Assembly: GCA_043228905.1 (NCBI GenBank)
Contig: JBHGNT010000020.1
Location: forward strand, 8,990,001 to 9,054,000
Direction: 5' to 3'
Source: Azolla caroliniana
Lineage: Eukaryota > Polypodiophyta
Length of the DNA: 64,000 nt
This document shows, one piece after another, positions 1 to 9,622 of this stretch. The translations under genes and the position numbers were made by a program. The notes beneath the pieces were generated by a model, which ran no database searches, had not been told where the DNA came from, and saw only the letters and a program-made list of their open reading frames with translations. How positions within the stretch are numbered: the first letter of the stretch is position 1; each line of letters opens with the position of its first letter.

Positions 1-730
1 AATTTCTATACGAAAGTATATGGTGCCGATATGGGTGTCCAATTGAGTTGGTAAGTGAACAAGGTACACATTTTTTTAATAAGATTGTACATGAATTATC
101 TACATATTATGCAGTGGTTCATAAGAAAAGTACTCCTTATTACCCTCAAGCCAATGGGCTAGCGGAGTCAACAAATAAAATGCTGCAAATGATACTCAAG
201 AAAATAGTCAATGAAAATCGTGCAGATTGGGATCAGAAATTGAATAGTGCCTTATGGGCATATAGGACTTCATATAAAACTTCTATCAAATCGACTCCTT
301 TTTGCATGGCATTCAGGTTAGAAGCCATAATGCCAATAGAGTTTCAAGTTCCGACACTCCGAATTCAAGTGACAGAAAGGTTAGATGAGCTACAATCGGA
401 ACAAATTCGGAAAGCAGGATTATTATTACTAGAGGAAAGTCAGATATATGCTATGATAGATTTAGGGCGGAAGCAACAACAAACAAAAGCATTTGTGGAT
501 CATCAGAAAAGCAGTTCGCAATCGGAAAACCAGTGTTAGTATTTCAAACAGAAACGGGGTCTATGACGGGGAAGCTTTGATTTTGATTGATGGAACCATT
601 CTGGATTGTTAATGGCAGAAATGGTACGTATCAAGTTGGAATGTTGTCTAGGGACATTCTACTGAAATGGGTAAATGTTTTAAGCTTAAACCCTATTTCG
701 GGTCAATACCGGAGAACCCCTTTCAGGCTA
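1..730 (+). pseudogene. Ty3/gypsy pol 3' end: integrase core end and C-terminal domain, broken
   Basis: The reading frame is already open at base 3 and runs to a TAG at 537-539, so the gene begins outside the window. It shows the integrase core end: a GCPIELVSEQGTHF block, a YYPQANGLAEST block carrying the catalytic Glu, and the ALWAYRTS stretch typical of Ty3/gypsy integrases. The block that normally reads S-D-x-G has S-E-Q-G, so the second catalytic Asp appears to be Glu. Near 510 the frame shifts: the next frame gives a GKPVLVFQT block, and 587-796 continues with PFWIVNGRNGTYQ and KWVN. A further one-base loss after KWVN moves the KLKPYFG tail to another frame. This is a dead copy. Integrases of this family insert element cDNA in the nucleus; this one cannot. 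Confidence 0.88.
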
Positions 731-1021
731 CATCCTCTACAACGTGACGTGGTAGACGTCGCACAAAAAAAAAAAATCTTGGCAAAGAATAACTAACTAT
801 TATTATCTTGACAAAAATAAGTAACTGTCACAAAAAGAAATATTGGGGAAATCTTTGTAACACTATAAGTAGCCTAGGGGTAATAATGCATGTAGACTTT
901 AAACAAGTAGTGGAGCCATTATTACTATTTTTAGACTACTACTTACATTAATAGTAGCATTTTCTAGTTCCTACGCATCATGCAACGATTCATTTCCTTA
1001 AAACCTATTTCTTCATCTTCT
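731..1021. other. AT-rich spacer after the integrase remnant
   Basis: No coding frame, RNA gene or clear repeat is visible here. It holds a run of 12 A at about 765-776 and AT-rich sequence. It separates the pol end from the coiled-coil frame and probably belongs to the same retroelement. Confidence 0.5.
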
Positions 1022-3627
1022 ATGCCAACAACGCAACGATAGAAGCGTATACGTGCTGAAAAGTTTTTTGCTCTTCCGCGCCATAGCCTTAAGTTTTCTT
1101 CACAAAACTCTGATCTTTCTCTCGAAGATGACATAATGCCAATCCCTATTCCCGATAACCTATGCCAGTGGCTCGTAAACAAGAAACTGCAGGGTTTCCT
1201 CAAGGTTGCAAAGGCAGAGCCCCACCCTCGTGCGACAAAACTTTTGCAGCAGATCGACGTCTCCAAAATAACGAACAAACAAGTATGCCTAGTTTTGGAA
1301 TTAAAACGAGAAGGCTTTCATGATGTACAGAAAATGGACAAGGATATGCTCAGATCATATTTTGGAGAATATTCTCCCTCGGCCAAAGCTTTTCAAACAC
1401 AAGGGTGGGGAGGACGAATTTTTTCATGAAGTGGCCAAATTTTTGTTAGAAGTGGGTTTTGTTAATCCCTGATTTTACTATATGCCCTAAAAGAGAGCCG
1501 GCTTCATAATAGCCACGTACGAGGGCAAAGTTTTTGACTAGGGGTTGCTGTCAGCAGAAGCTATGTGGGAGCAGCTCCATGGGGTGCAAAAAGGGAAACC
1601 AATGAAACCGATCTTTGCTCGTTGGTTGTCGGTGCTTTTTCCGACATAGAGATCGGAAAATCAACAAGAACATCAAAGGCCGCCATGGCCACAAACAACT
1701 TCCCGACCCCGAAGACTGGTACAACGTGAGGAGTGGCAGGAACCAGAATCGACGCAAGTTGATGCCACGCAACCGGAAAACAAACCACAACAACCGGTAC
1801 CCTCACAAGTTCCAAAGTTGTCACAAAATCCCCAGCCAGACTTTGTACCTGTCCCACAACCAACTCCACAATCGCCCCAACCTGTAGAACCTCACCAACC
1901 GACGCAATGACAACATCGGGTAAAGCAAAGGGCTCAGCGCTTTCCGCAAACTCCACAAGAGGAACCTGCACAGAAAAAACAAAGAACATAGGAGCAAGTT
2001 ACGCAACCCACACAAGTACCAGGTGTCGATCCAAACAACACAACCAGACTTCAGAAAGGGAAGTTGTCGGTAACAATAGTGAGGGAAGCAACTGCATTCT
2101 CTGACATTCCTCCAGTTGCACATGAACTTGCCACCAATCTACAATTCGGCACTTCCTATGAATTAGTAGAGTGGTTGACCCATAGATTATAGGAGGTGTC
2201 AGAGAGAATGACACATGAGCATCGGGATTAGATAATGATCAAGAAATCATTAAGTGGAGCTATTGAGCCGTAGGAGCAGTTGGAGGTCGATCGGATCGGC
2301 CGATAGCGGAATGTGAAAAATAAGGGAGAAGTCATCCAAATCCCACCATTGCATGAGGCTCTGGTAGAGGTACATAGGGAATATGAAAAGGCAAGCAGAG
2401 CAACCAAAGATATGGCTGATTTGTATAAAAAGGCAATGGCAGCATCGGAAATTTTGAATGCTCAATGCATAAATAAGCAAGCCGAAAACCAGCAGATAAC
2501 GGAACGACTTCAACATGTAGAAGAACAACTGTGGAAAACAACGGAAGAATTGTTGCAACAGACTTCGTCAAGCAAACCCTTGGAGTCTGACCCAGATCTA
2601 CAACAAAAATTACAACAGGCAGAATCAACACTCAAGGAGGCAGAAGTCAAAGTTGAGAAAGTCGAAAACCGATCAAAGAAAATGAAGGATCGGTTACAAT
2701 TAACAAAGACGGAAGTCGGCAAATGGCTAGATGTTAAGGACAATTTGATTCAAAGGTTGTGCCGACAGTTAGCACAACAATAGGAAACCATGCACCAACA
2801 CGCAAAACAGGTCGAAGAGCTCGAAGAGTATATCAAAATCTAGGAGGAATATTGCGCTGAACAGTTGGTAGAAAAGGGAACTTTGCTTACTCAACTAAAT
2901 GAGAAATATGCTCAACCCCAAGAGGAATGGGCTTCCGCAAAATCAAATTTAGAACAACGGTGTGCAAACCTGGAAGTCATCTCCAAACAACGACAACTCG
3001 ACTTATTAGGCGCTCAAGCACAGCTGTTGCAGGCAGAAGGTGCAACCAATGCACAGATCACTGATTTACGGAAGGCATTGGCAGAAGCATAGTTGAGGAT
3101 GAGTATGGACGAGGAAAAAATATGCACAATATTAAAACACCACAAACTCAACACCTTGAAAATGGTCACTAAGTTGGAAGACTTGGTCGGCACAAGCAGT
3201 AGAATTTCAACTTCTACGAGCCAACAGGGACAACCGGAATGCACAAGGACAAGGTTTCTTCAAGATGATGGAAGACGCAATATCAACTATTCAAGAAGAT
3301 ATTGCTAAAGATTTGTTTGACATGGCAGGTTGTCACCGCGAAGAAATTGGTCAACTCATGCAAGAATTCGATAAGCATGACATCGACATAGCTGTTCAGT
3401 TGGACGCCTTTGAAGCCGAAAGACAAAGCCAGATTCCAGGGCTTGGCGCACCAAAGCCAGTTGCACCATCACCACCACGACCATCGACCGAGGATACACA
3501 ATAACCTACAAATTCAGACGACGACGACACGGAAAGCCAACAACACGAACCTTCCTTGTTTGATATTTTGCAAGACGAAGTTGAAGATGAATTGGACGAG
3601 GACCTTCCTTCTGACCAGCTGGCGTAG
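1022..3627 (+). pseudogene. Degenerate glutamine-rich coiled-coil ORF downstream of gypsy integrase
   Basis: Reading through stops gives about 860 codons in three linked frames: 1022 to about 1425, about 1425 to about 3110 or a little beyond, and about 3265 to 3627. The first part includes MPIPIPDNLCQWLVNK. The middle has a Pro/Gln-rich stretch (about 1700-2000) and then a long Glu/Gln/Lys heptad region (about 2313-3092) that looks like a coiled coil. The end is acidic, with a DDDDTE run and EVEDELDEDLP. Of about fifteen premature stops, eleven are TAG (1040, 1539, 1647, 1989, 2190, 2229, 2271, 2304, 2781, 2841, 3090). TGA occurs near 1470 and at 1908, TAA near 1485 and at 3502. The frame follows the integrase and precedes an LTR-like region, so it sits where extra or env-like ORFs of some plant gypsy elements lie. 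I do not recognise a family; gag of a second, overlapping element is possible. Confidence 0.6.
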
Positions 3628-4142
3628 AACGATACTGTGGGTTTAGGGTTACCCGAACAAAGGGGGTGGACAAACATAGTGGGGAAGCGTCGGAGTCGGA
3701 GGTTCAGAGTCGAAGTCGAAGTCGGATCGAGGAAGAGGATCGATGAGTCATCATAATAATTAATACCGAAAAGTATAGTTAGTTACAAGTTTTGTAGTTC
3801 TTGCCGATAGGGCAATATGTATTTCTTGATGAGGAAGTCATTGAGGTTTCCTATAAAAAGGAACCGAAGACATTGTAAAATCTATCGTTTTACTTTTAGT
3901 AATATAAGTTTAGTTGTAGGAATTCTCGGTGTGCAACTGTTTATTTTTTCTGTTATTTAATCTACTCTGCTACAACTGTATTACGTAAGTAACGATCTCG
4001 ATGTCTGTGAAACATCGATAAGACTACAGTAGCTTAATATCTATTCGCACAACCACAATTCTTTGAAAGACTGTTTAGTACGAACGTTCAGACGTTGTTG
4101 TGTGTCGACGACCGAGTCGGTTGTCGACCGAACAACACATGG
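3628..4142 (+). repeat. LTR-like region with TATA box
   Basis: Non-coding DNA after the coiled-coil frame. It has a TATAAAAA box at 3852-3859 followed by GGAACCGAAG, then T-rich sequence resembling an LTR R/U5 region. That placement fits a 3' LTR of the upstream gypsy remnant, but no second copy is in the window to prove it. An imperfect inverted repeat built on GTCGAC and ACCGA/TCGGT lies at about 4095-4139. Confidence 0.45.
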
Positions 4143-4212
4143 GACTACACATGTTGCACCTAACTACAAAACCATATTCTTTGCGGAACGGGGAAACCGT
4201 ACACATTGATAC

Positions 4213-4542
4213 ATGTTAGAACCCATACTGTTATCTACCATTAGAACCATTGCTTCCATGCGACTTAGCTCACATGCATTGCGATGTGAGACAGGGCATT
4301 GGGGCACAAGTGATGAGAGTGGTCGGCTATGCACACTTTGCCCTAAACAAGTTCGTGAATCTGAGTATCACACTTTGATACAATGGTCTACCTTTGATCA
4401 TATTCGACCATGCTTTCCACATCACTTCGACCAAGCCCAATCCTTGCATGAATTCCTCTCACAACCACAATGTGCACTCTCGATTGCAACATTCATTGGT
4501 AAAGTTCTTGAACATCGAGAGTCACTACTCATTTTCACACGT
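4213..4542 (+). pseudogene. Non-LTR retrotransposon reverse transcriptase C-terminus, left part
   Basis: The frame encodes a MRLSSHALRCETG block, then C-x2-C (CTLC), then ESEYHTL and IRPCFPHHF. The same order (RISSHQLEIENG, CRLC, EDEYHF, IRAKY) occurs in the more intact copy at 57664-58650, so the two are relatives. This is the zinc-finger-like C-terminal segment of a LINE polyprotein. The frame is cut at 4542 where an LTR element begins, and the matching LINE 3' end resumes at 9530. The upstream part of the LINE is not recognisable, so the copy is 5' truncated or decayed. Confidence 0.7.
4539..4542. repeat. Target site duplication ACGT, left copy
   Basis: ACGT directly precedes the LTR start TGTCGCG at 4543. 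The same four bases follow the other LTR at 9530-9533. The bases outside are parts of one non-LTR element, which supports a single insertion. Confidence 0.6.
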
Positions 4543-5304
4543 TGTCGCGCGTGCATGGAGAAAGGCGGGACCACGGTGGTCTTGGACTAGGGAGTGATGG
4601 AGCGTAGGAAGTCGTGCTTCATTGTTTCTGGGGCATCCCAGAAACACCTCGGGAGCAACCGAAGGGAGAGAGAGTGAGATAGTGAGTGAGAGCTTAACGC
4701 CGACACACGCGCACACACGCGCACACACGCACACACAGCCCGACCCGACTCACGCCCTTATGTACAGGAAACGCAGGAAAGGGGAAGCACCCGACACCAA
4801 CGAAGACGCGAATATACACAGACAGACGCAAACATATATATGTATATAAAAGAATACATTCCCGACTTTGAGCCGTTCCAAGGCAGGTTACAGTAGTCGT
4901 CGGCTGCCAAGCCGCCGTCGAGGAGCTCACGGGCTTGTCGCGCCGAGCAGGGTCTTGTGCAGGAGATGAGCTGAAGCAAACCCTAAGCAAAACACGAAGG
5001 GGAAGAAGAAGGAGAACAAGAAAATCTAACTCTAAACCTAATGGTATACCCTCTAATGCAAAACGAGCAACCCTTTCACAAAGGGCATTCCCTTCCTTTT
5101 ATAGAACAAGGAAAGGGATGCGTTACAATGTGGGACAAATCCCGACTTACATGGGATCTTCTACCCCGACTTGACTACTCTTCGGCGCCATAAAGGTGCC
5201 CTCGATATTCACATTAACTGTACACGGGTGCGTACACACACTGCACCCCGCCGATGTAGACAATGCTTCCCGGTTTCCACCTCTGGCCGAAATTCTTCAC
5301 GACA
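4543..5304 (-). repeat. 3' LTR of the gag-only element
   Basis: It runs from TGTCGCGCG to CTTCACGACA. It has a CTTTTATA (minus-strand TATAAAAG) box at 5096-5103 and CA-rich microsatellite at about 4703-4736. Its interior resembles the truncated LTR at 11921-12354 (shared GGTATACCCTCTAA and ACAATGTGGGACAAA blocks) far more than it resembles the supposed partner LTR at 8881-9529. Confidence 0.7.
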
Positions 5305-5317
5305 TCCGCCCCCACCT
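5305..5317 (-). promoter_or_regulatory. Polypurine tract of the gag-only element
   Basis: The minus strand reads AGGTGGGGGCGGA directly before the LTR start TGTCGTGAAG. This is where plus-strand DNA synthesis is primed in LTR elements. The complete gypsy element has nearly the same tract at 43280-43292. Confidence 0.7.
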
Positions 5318-5604
5318 AACCGCACATCCTCTGGTATGTGCCAAAACATAGGGGACAGAACACGAGATTTTCGGCCACGACGACCGACCGAGTCCTTAGC
5401 GTCCTCGTGGGCTTGCCTGGCTTTGTCTTCCACTTCGAGCAAGACCACCCCGTCCACACGAACCGCCGCCGCCTTTCGGCCCACCATCCTCGCCGAATGG
5501 TCTCGAACCGTCGGCACCATCCGATCTGCCACACTCGACGATGTTCGCCGAGTCGTTGCCTCCACCCGATCCGCCACGTCCACCGTGGATCCTTGAACCA
5601 CCGA

Positions 5605-8559
5605 CTACATCCGACCCGCCGTATCCGATGCCCGTGCTTTCCTCCCCGTTCGGTCCTCCCGAACGCCGTCGCCGACCCGGTTGCTCTTCCTTTGTCCGCC
5701 TCGTATATCCTCCGGATGCGCTCCCGGTCGCATGCCGGATTCCGCCCTTTGCGTGCCACACCTCGGCGTGCCGACTCTCTTCGCTCCGCGCTTGCCTTCC
5801 GTAGGCTTTCCCCGTATGTCGATGTTGCCCTCCGAATGCGTGCTCGTGCTTCGGTCCTTCGATGACCCCATCAAGCATTTTTCTCTTTCCCCTTTTTCGC
5901 CGTGCTCTCTTGTAGTAGAGCGTATTGTCATCCCGACCTCCGTGTCGGTGTCCCTCGAGGCTCTCGTTATCACCTCGCCTCGAGTTGCGCCCTCTTGGCC
6001 CGCTTGGCCTTGTATGCCCTCCGGGAAGCCGCCGCGCTTTCTCTTCCCGGTGTATACCCCGTTGTTCTCCGCGCATCTCCTCCGTTTTCCTAGATACGAC
6101 TCTCCGCTCATGCCGATCGCTCTCGGCCCATGTCGTCGATCTTGGTGTTTCGCCGCGCCATCCTTCGTCCCGCGCTTGCCTCTCGAAGGCTTGACCCGAC
6201 CGTCATCGTCGGTCAATCGTTGTCGCGCATCCGCCGTATGCATGCTTGTGTCTTGGCCCTCCACCAGCTGTATTGCATGCATCTCGTGTCGTGCTTCCGC
6301 CGTAGACCCGACCTCCACGTCGGTCTCCAACTCCTCGCCGCCACCCACCGCTTCTTCTTTCTCCTTTCGATCCACGACCGCTGATGCCTCACGGGTAGGT
6401 GTGGAGGGTTCCTCCCACTCTCGGTTCACCACCGAGTCCTCGCCTCTCAAAGGCTCAATCGGTCCATCGTTTCCGGTCACTCATTGACGTTCTCTCGGAT
6501 GCATGCTCGTTCTTGGGCCCTTCACCGACCATAGTGCATGCTTCGTGTTACGCCCTTCATCCGCCGTAGACCGGACCTCCACGTCGGCCACTTCTTCCTC
6601 TGTCACCGTAGCCCGTTCTGACCCGAGCTCGCCATCTTGGACCCGCTCGTCCATCATCTCATACCGGATACCCGCTCCGATAACTTTGTCCGCTTCGGCC
6701 TCCAACTCCTCGCCGCCACCCGCCGTCTCTCCAGTCTCACGTTGATCCGCAACCGCCGAAGTCTCTAGAATGGGTGTGTAAGGTCCCTCTCGCTCTCGGT
6801 CTTCTAGCAAGCCGTGATCACCGTGCCCACTAGGCCTCCTTCTCGCTCTCACTGGCTCCCACCGTAACCGTACCCGGCCGGCTACGAATCAATCAAACAA
6901 TCCCGGTCTTGCCAGCTTCCTTCGGTTCGTGCCCGGTTGACCGGCGCCCGCTTCACTCTTCTTCCGCTCCGCCTCCCGGTCGGGTCGGATTACCGACCGG
7001 CTCATCTTTCGGTCGGGTCGGTTCCCGACTCGCTCCTCGATGCCGCTCCGGACCTCTCCTTCGGTCTTTTCGCACGTGCCCACTCCGGGCCTCTCATCCT
7101 CACGGCCACCACCCATCTCCCTGGTCTTATGTCTGCGCTCGGGCGCAACCGCCGAAGTCTCCGGCCCCGGTGTCGAGGGATCTCGCCTCCGTCCGCTACA
7201 AACCTCCTCTTCGTCATTTCGGTTGCCCGCCTTGCCGCCGCCACCGTCCGTCTCTCTAGGTCTCACACCGGCTCTCGGGCCGGTTGCCGGAGTCTCTAGG
7301 ACCGGTGTGTGGAAGGTCGCGGCACCGCCGCTCGTCTCCTCTTCTTCCTCGATTTCGCAAGCCTCGAGTATGCTCGCGAAATCCTCGTAGAACGTTTCGG
7401 GCAACCGCGTCCCGAAACTTTCGCCCACTCTCGAAGTGGCATCCATTGCTCCGTAGATATCGGCCTCATCCATGGCCGTCCTCTTTCCACAAGTCGAGAG
7501 GGTCGCTCGCTCCGCACCCTCTCCCACATCGTCATCGTGGTCGTCCGCCTTGCCGCCGCCACTGTTCATTACCCTAAGTCTCACGCGGGCACTCGGGCCG
7601 GCCTCCGGGGTCTCTTGAACCGGTGCGTGTAAGGTAGCAACGCCACCGCTCGTCGATGCTATGCCCGTAGCCACCTCCATTCGGACGTCGTCGTCCGTGG
7701 CTACCCCGCCTCCGTATATGCAAGCATCAATTATGCTTGCCGCCTCCTCTTCCACGGTCTCCATACCGTTGTCTCGGTTGCCCGCCTTGCCGTCGCCACC
7801 GCTCGTCGCTCTAGGTCTCACACCAGCAATCGGGCCGACCGCCGGTGCCTCTAGGGCCGGCGTGTGTAAGGTCGCGGCACCGCCGCTTGTCTCCTCCATA
7901 CCGTTGTCTCGGTTGCCCGCCTTGCCGCCGCCGCCGCCCGTCGCTCTAGGTCTCACACCGGCAATCGGGCCGACCGCCGGTGCCTCTAGGGCCGGTGTGT
8001 GTAAGGTCGCGGCACCGCCGCTTGTCTCCTCCTCCCTCGATGTTTCGGGCCGCCATGTCCCGAATCCGTAGTTACCACCGCTTGTCTCCTCCTCCCTCGA
8101 TGTTTCGGGCCACCATGTCCCGAATCCGTAGTTACCGGCCTCCATGGCCGTCCATTCGCCGCAAGACGAGAGAGTCGCTCTTTTTGCACCCTCTCCCATG
8201 TCACCATCGTACGCTCTCCCGGCCTCCGTATAGGCCCCGTCTTCTACATCTAGGGAGGCTTCTTCCTCCGCATCCTCCGATCGCCTCCGGCCCGTCTCCA
8301 TAACAAGCCCTTCTTCGGCTTCGATTTTCCCCTTCACAAGCTCGCATGCCTCCCGTATTAGCGCTTCTAGGTCGAGCTCCTCCGAACCGTTTTGCGTTGA
8401 GCTCTCTTCCGGCGGTAGTGCGTACTCACTCGCCGCTCTCTCTTCTCCGCCGTTCGCGGCCATGTTGTTGTCGACCGCTCCCCATCGGGTTGCCCGCATA
8501 CCCACTTCGGTTTTGTGTATCCGTACGCTTCCAATAGAGCTCCCTCGAAGGACTCCCAT
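5605..8559 (-). pseudogene. Acidic low-complexity ORF of the gag-only element
   Basis: One minus-strand frame of about 985 codons runs from 8559 to 5605, broken only by TGA codons at 6889-6891 and 6481-6483. It is rich in Glu, Gly, Ala, Arg and Thr. A 45-residue module (EETSGGAATLHTPALEAP... to GGKAGNRDNGM) occurs exactly twice in tandem with a 135-bp period (about 7770-8037) and in more diverged form on both sides. A 60-bp tandem duplication (NYGFGTW...PETSREE) lies at about 8027-8146. No catalytic motif or zinc knuckle is visible. It overlaps the gag start in another frame, so it probably continues gag after a frameshift. Function unknown. Confidence 0.55.
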
Positions 8560-8843
8560 GACTCGTGAGCTTCTCGTAGCTCCTTGACGTCCTTGTGCAC
8601 CGATACGGCCGCCACTCGCGGAAAATACTCTAGTCGCATCGCCTCGTCCACGCCCCCTTTCGCCATCTCGGCCTTGTAGGCTCCCAAAATTTTTAGGACC
8701 TCATTCCCATTGAACCGGCCGACTCGATCGACCACCCTTTCGACGGCTTGTTGAGACGCATCTCGCTTCGCCATCTTCCGTCCGGCTTCCATCACGATCT
8801 TTGCCATCATCTCCTCGAAGTCAAAGTCTTCTTCCATCTCCAT
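8367..8843 (-). CDS. Gag N-terminal domain of the gag-only LTR element
   Basis: The 158-codon frame starts 16 bases inside the primer-binding site. Residues about 30-120 match the gag start of the complete gypsy element (48607-48939): an FNGNEVLKILGAYKAEM block against FSGKDATSYLASYRAEM, YFPRVAAVSVH against GFPRVAMPGIH, and WESFEGALLEAYG against WEEFKGRLLERYG. Gag proteins of this kind form the retrotransposon particle. The last 35 residues are Arg-rich and probably out of the true frame, because the long acidic frame starting at 8559 takes over. Confidence 0.65.
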   Translation of the reverse strand: MEMEEDFDFEEMMAKIVMEAGRKMAKRDASQQAVERVVDRVGRFNGNEVLKILGAYKAEMAKGGVDEAMRLEYFPRVAAVSVHKDVKELREAHESWESFEGALLEAYGYTKPKWVCGQPDGERSTTTWPRTAEKRERRVSTHYRRKRAQRKTVRRSST

Positions 8844-8858
8844 GCTCCCTTGCCGCCC

Positions 8859-8876
8859 TTCACGTCGGGTTCACCA
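8859..8876 (-). promoter_or_regulatory. Primer-binding site of the gag-only element
   Basis: The minus strand reads TGGTGAACCCGACGTGAA, four bases after the LTR end. The leading TGG pairs with a tRNA CCA end. The complete gypsy element has the identical site at 48961-48978. I could not assign the tRNA. Confidence 0.65.
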
Positions 8877-8880
8877 AATA

Positions 8881-9529
8881 TGTCGCGTTACTACGCGCGT
8901 GCGTGGAGAAACGAGGCGGGACCACCGGGGTCTTGGACCGAAGAGCAGGTGATAGAAGGGGAAAGAGAAAGAGAGAGGCGCCCTGTCACGTATGAGTAAG
9001 AAACACAGGGGCACGGCCCGTCAACACAGAAGACCCGAAGGGACATAGAGACAGGGAGACACAAGTGTTTGTATATTAACGAATAACAGAATACACAATA
9101 GAGCACGCGAGCGGTTACAACCGAACATGCTGGCGAACAGATGTCGATGCCTGTTCGTCTGCGCACGAAAGGAGAAAAGGGTGGAGGTGCTGCCGAAAGC
9201 ACACGGGTGTTCCTCGAAGCAGCGCGAGCCTCCCGAAAACCTGCAGAGAAGAGCGATGGAGAACGAACAGAGGAGAAGCGTTCAGTTACGGTCCGACAGC
9301 ACTTCGTCCTCCTTAATGCGCGATGCCTTCTCCCTGCGTCTCCCTCTCCTTTATAGCGTCAAGAAGGGAGCCGTCTCCTTCATTTACTTCCTACCTACCG
9401 AATCTAACTACCCAGGATATCTCTATGTACCTAATTCTCTATTATATACATTAAGAGCGCGCACACGTGAAGAGCCGGTTCATGTGCGCTATGCACCGAT
9501 TGCGCCAAGGGACGGTTTTCTTCACGACA
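8881..9529 (-). repeat. 5' LTR of the gag-only element
   Basis: It runs from TGTCGCGTTACTACGCGCG to TTCTTCACGACA, with a minus-strand TATAAAG at 9349-9355. Its interior follows the LTRs of the complete gypsy element (shared TCCGACAGCACTTCGT and GGTTACA blocks), not its presumed partner at 4543-5304. The small frame at 9127-9660 lies in this LTR and is not a gene. Confidence 0.7.
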
Positions 9530-9622
9530 ACGTATCATGTGAAATGTCATATTTTTTGTCTCATAGGTCATATTTGACCTCTGAAGATGATAATATAATC
9601 TATCTATCTCTCTCTCTCTCTC
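9530..9622 (+). repeat. 3' end of the plus-strand non-LTR element, ending in CT microsatellite
   Basis: After the ACGT duplication (9530-9533) comes TCATAGGTCATATTTGACCT, then GAAGATGATAATATAATC and (TATC)/(CT)n. The same terminal pattern (TCATGGGCCAAATTTGGCCT, GAAGACGTTAATATATC, then TTTC/CT repeats) closes the relative at 58770-58842. This is therefore the 3' end of the LINE cut at 4542. Confidence 0.7.

Larger units (their letters stand above)
4543..9529 (-). mobile_element. Non-autonomous LTR retrotransposon with gag but no pol (TR-GAG-like)
   Basis: The minus-strand element is bounded by TGTC...GACA LTRs at 4543-5304 and 8881-9529. Read on the minus strand it has a 5' LTR, primer-binding site (8859-8876), gag start (8843), one long acidic low-complexity frame, polypurine tract (5305-5317) and 3' LTR. 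No protease, reverse transcriptase, RNase H or integrase motif was found in the 3.6-kb interior, so movement would need enzymes from a relative. The complete gypsy element at 42605-49651 shares its primer site, polypurine tract, LTR ends and gag homology and is the obvious candidate type. The interior is GC-rich, unlike the surrounding AT-rich LINE DNA. Confidence 0.75.

Noticed and set aside
5316-7632. Many overlapping open frames on both strands in GC-rich DNA
   Set aside because: High GC content lowers stop frequency; only the minus-strand frame 8559-5605 has repeat structure and correct placement in the element.
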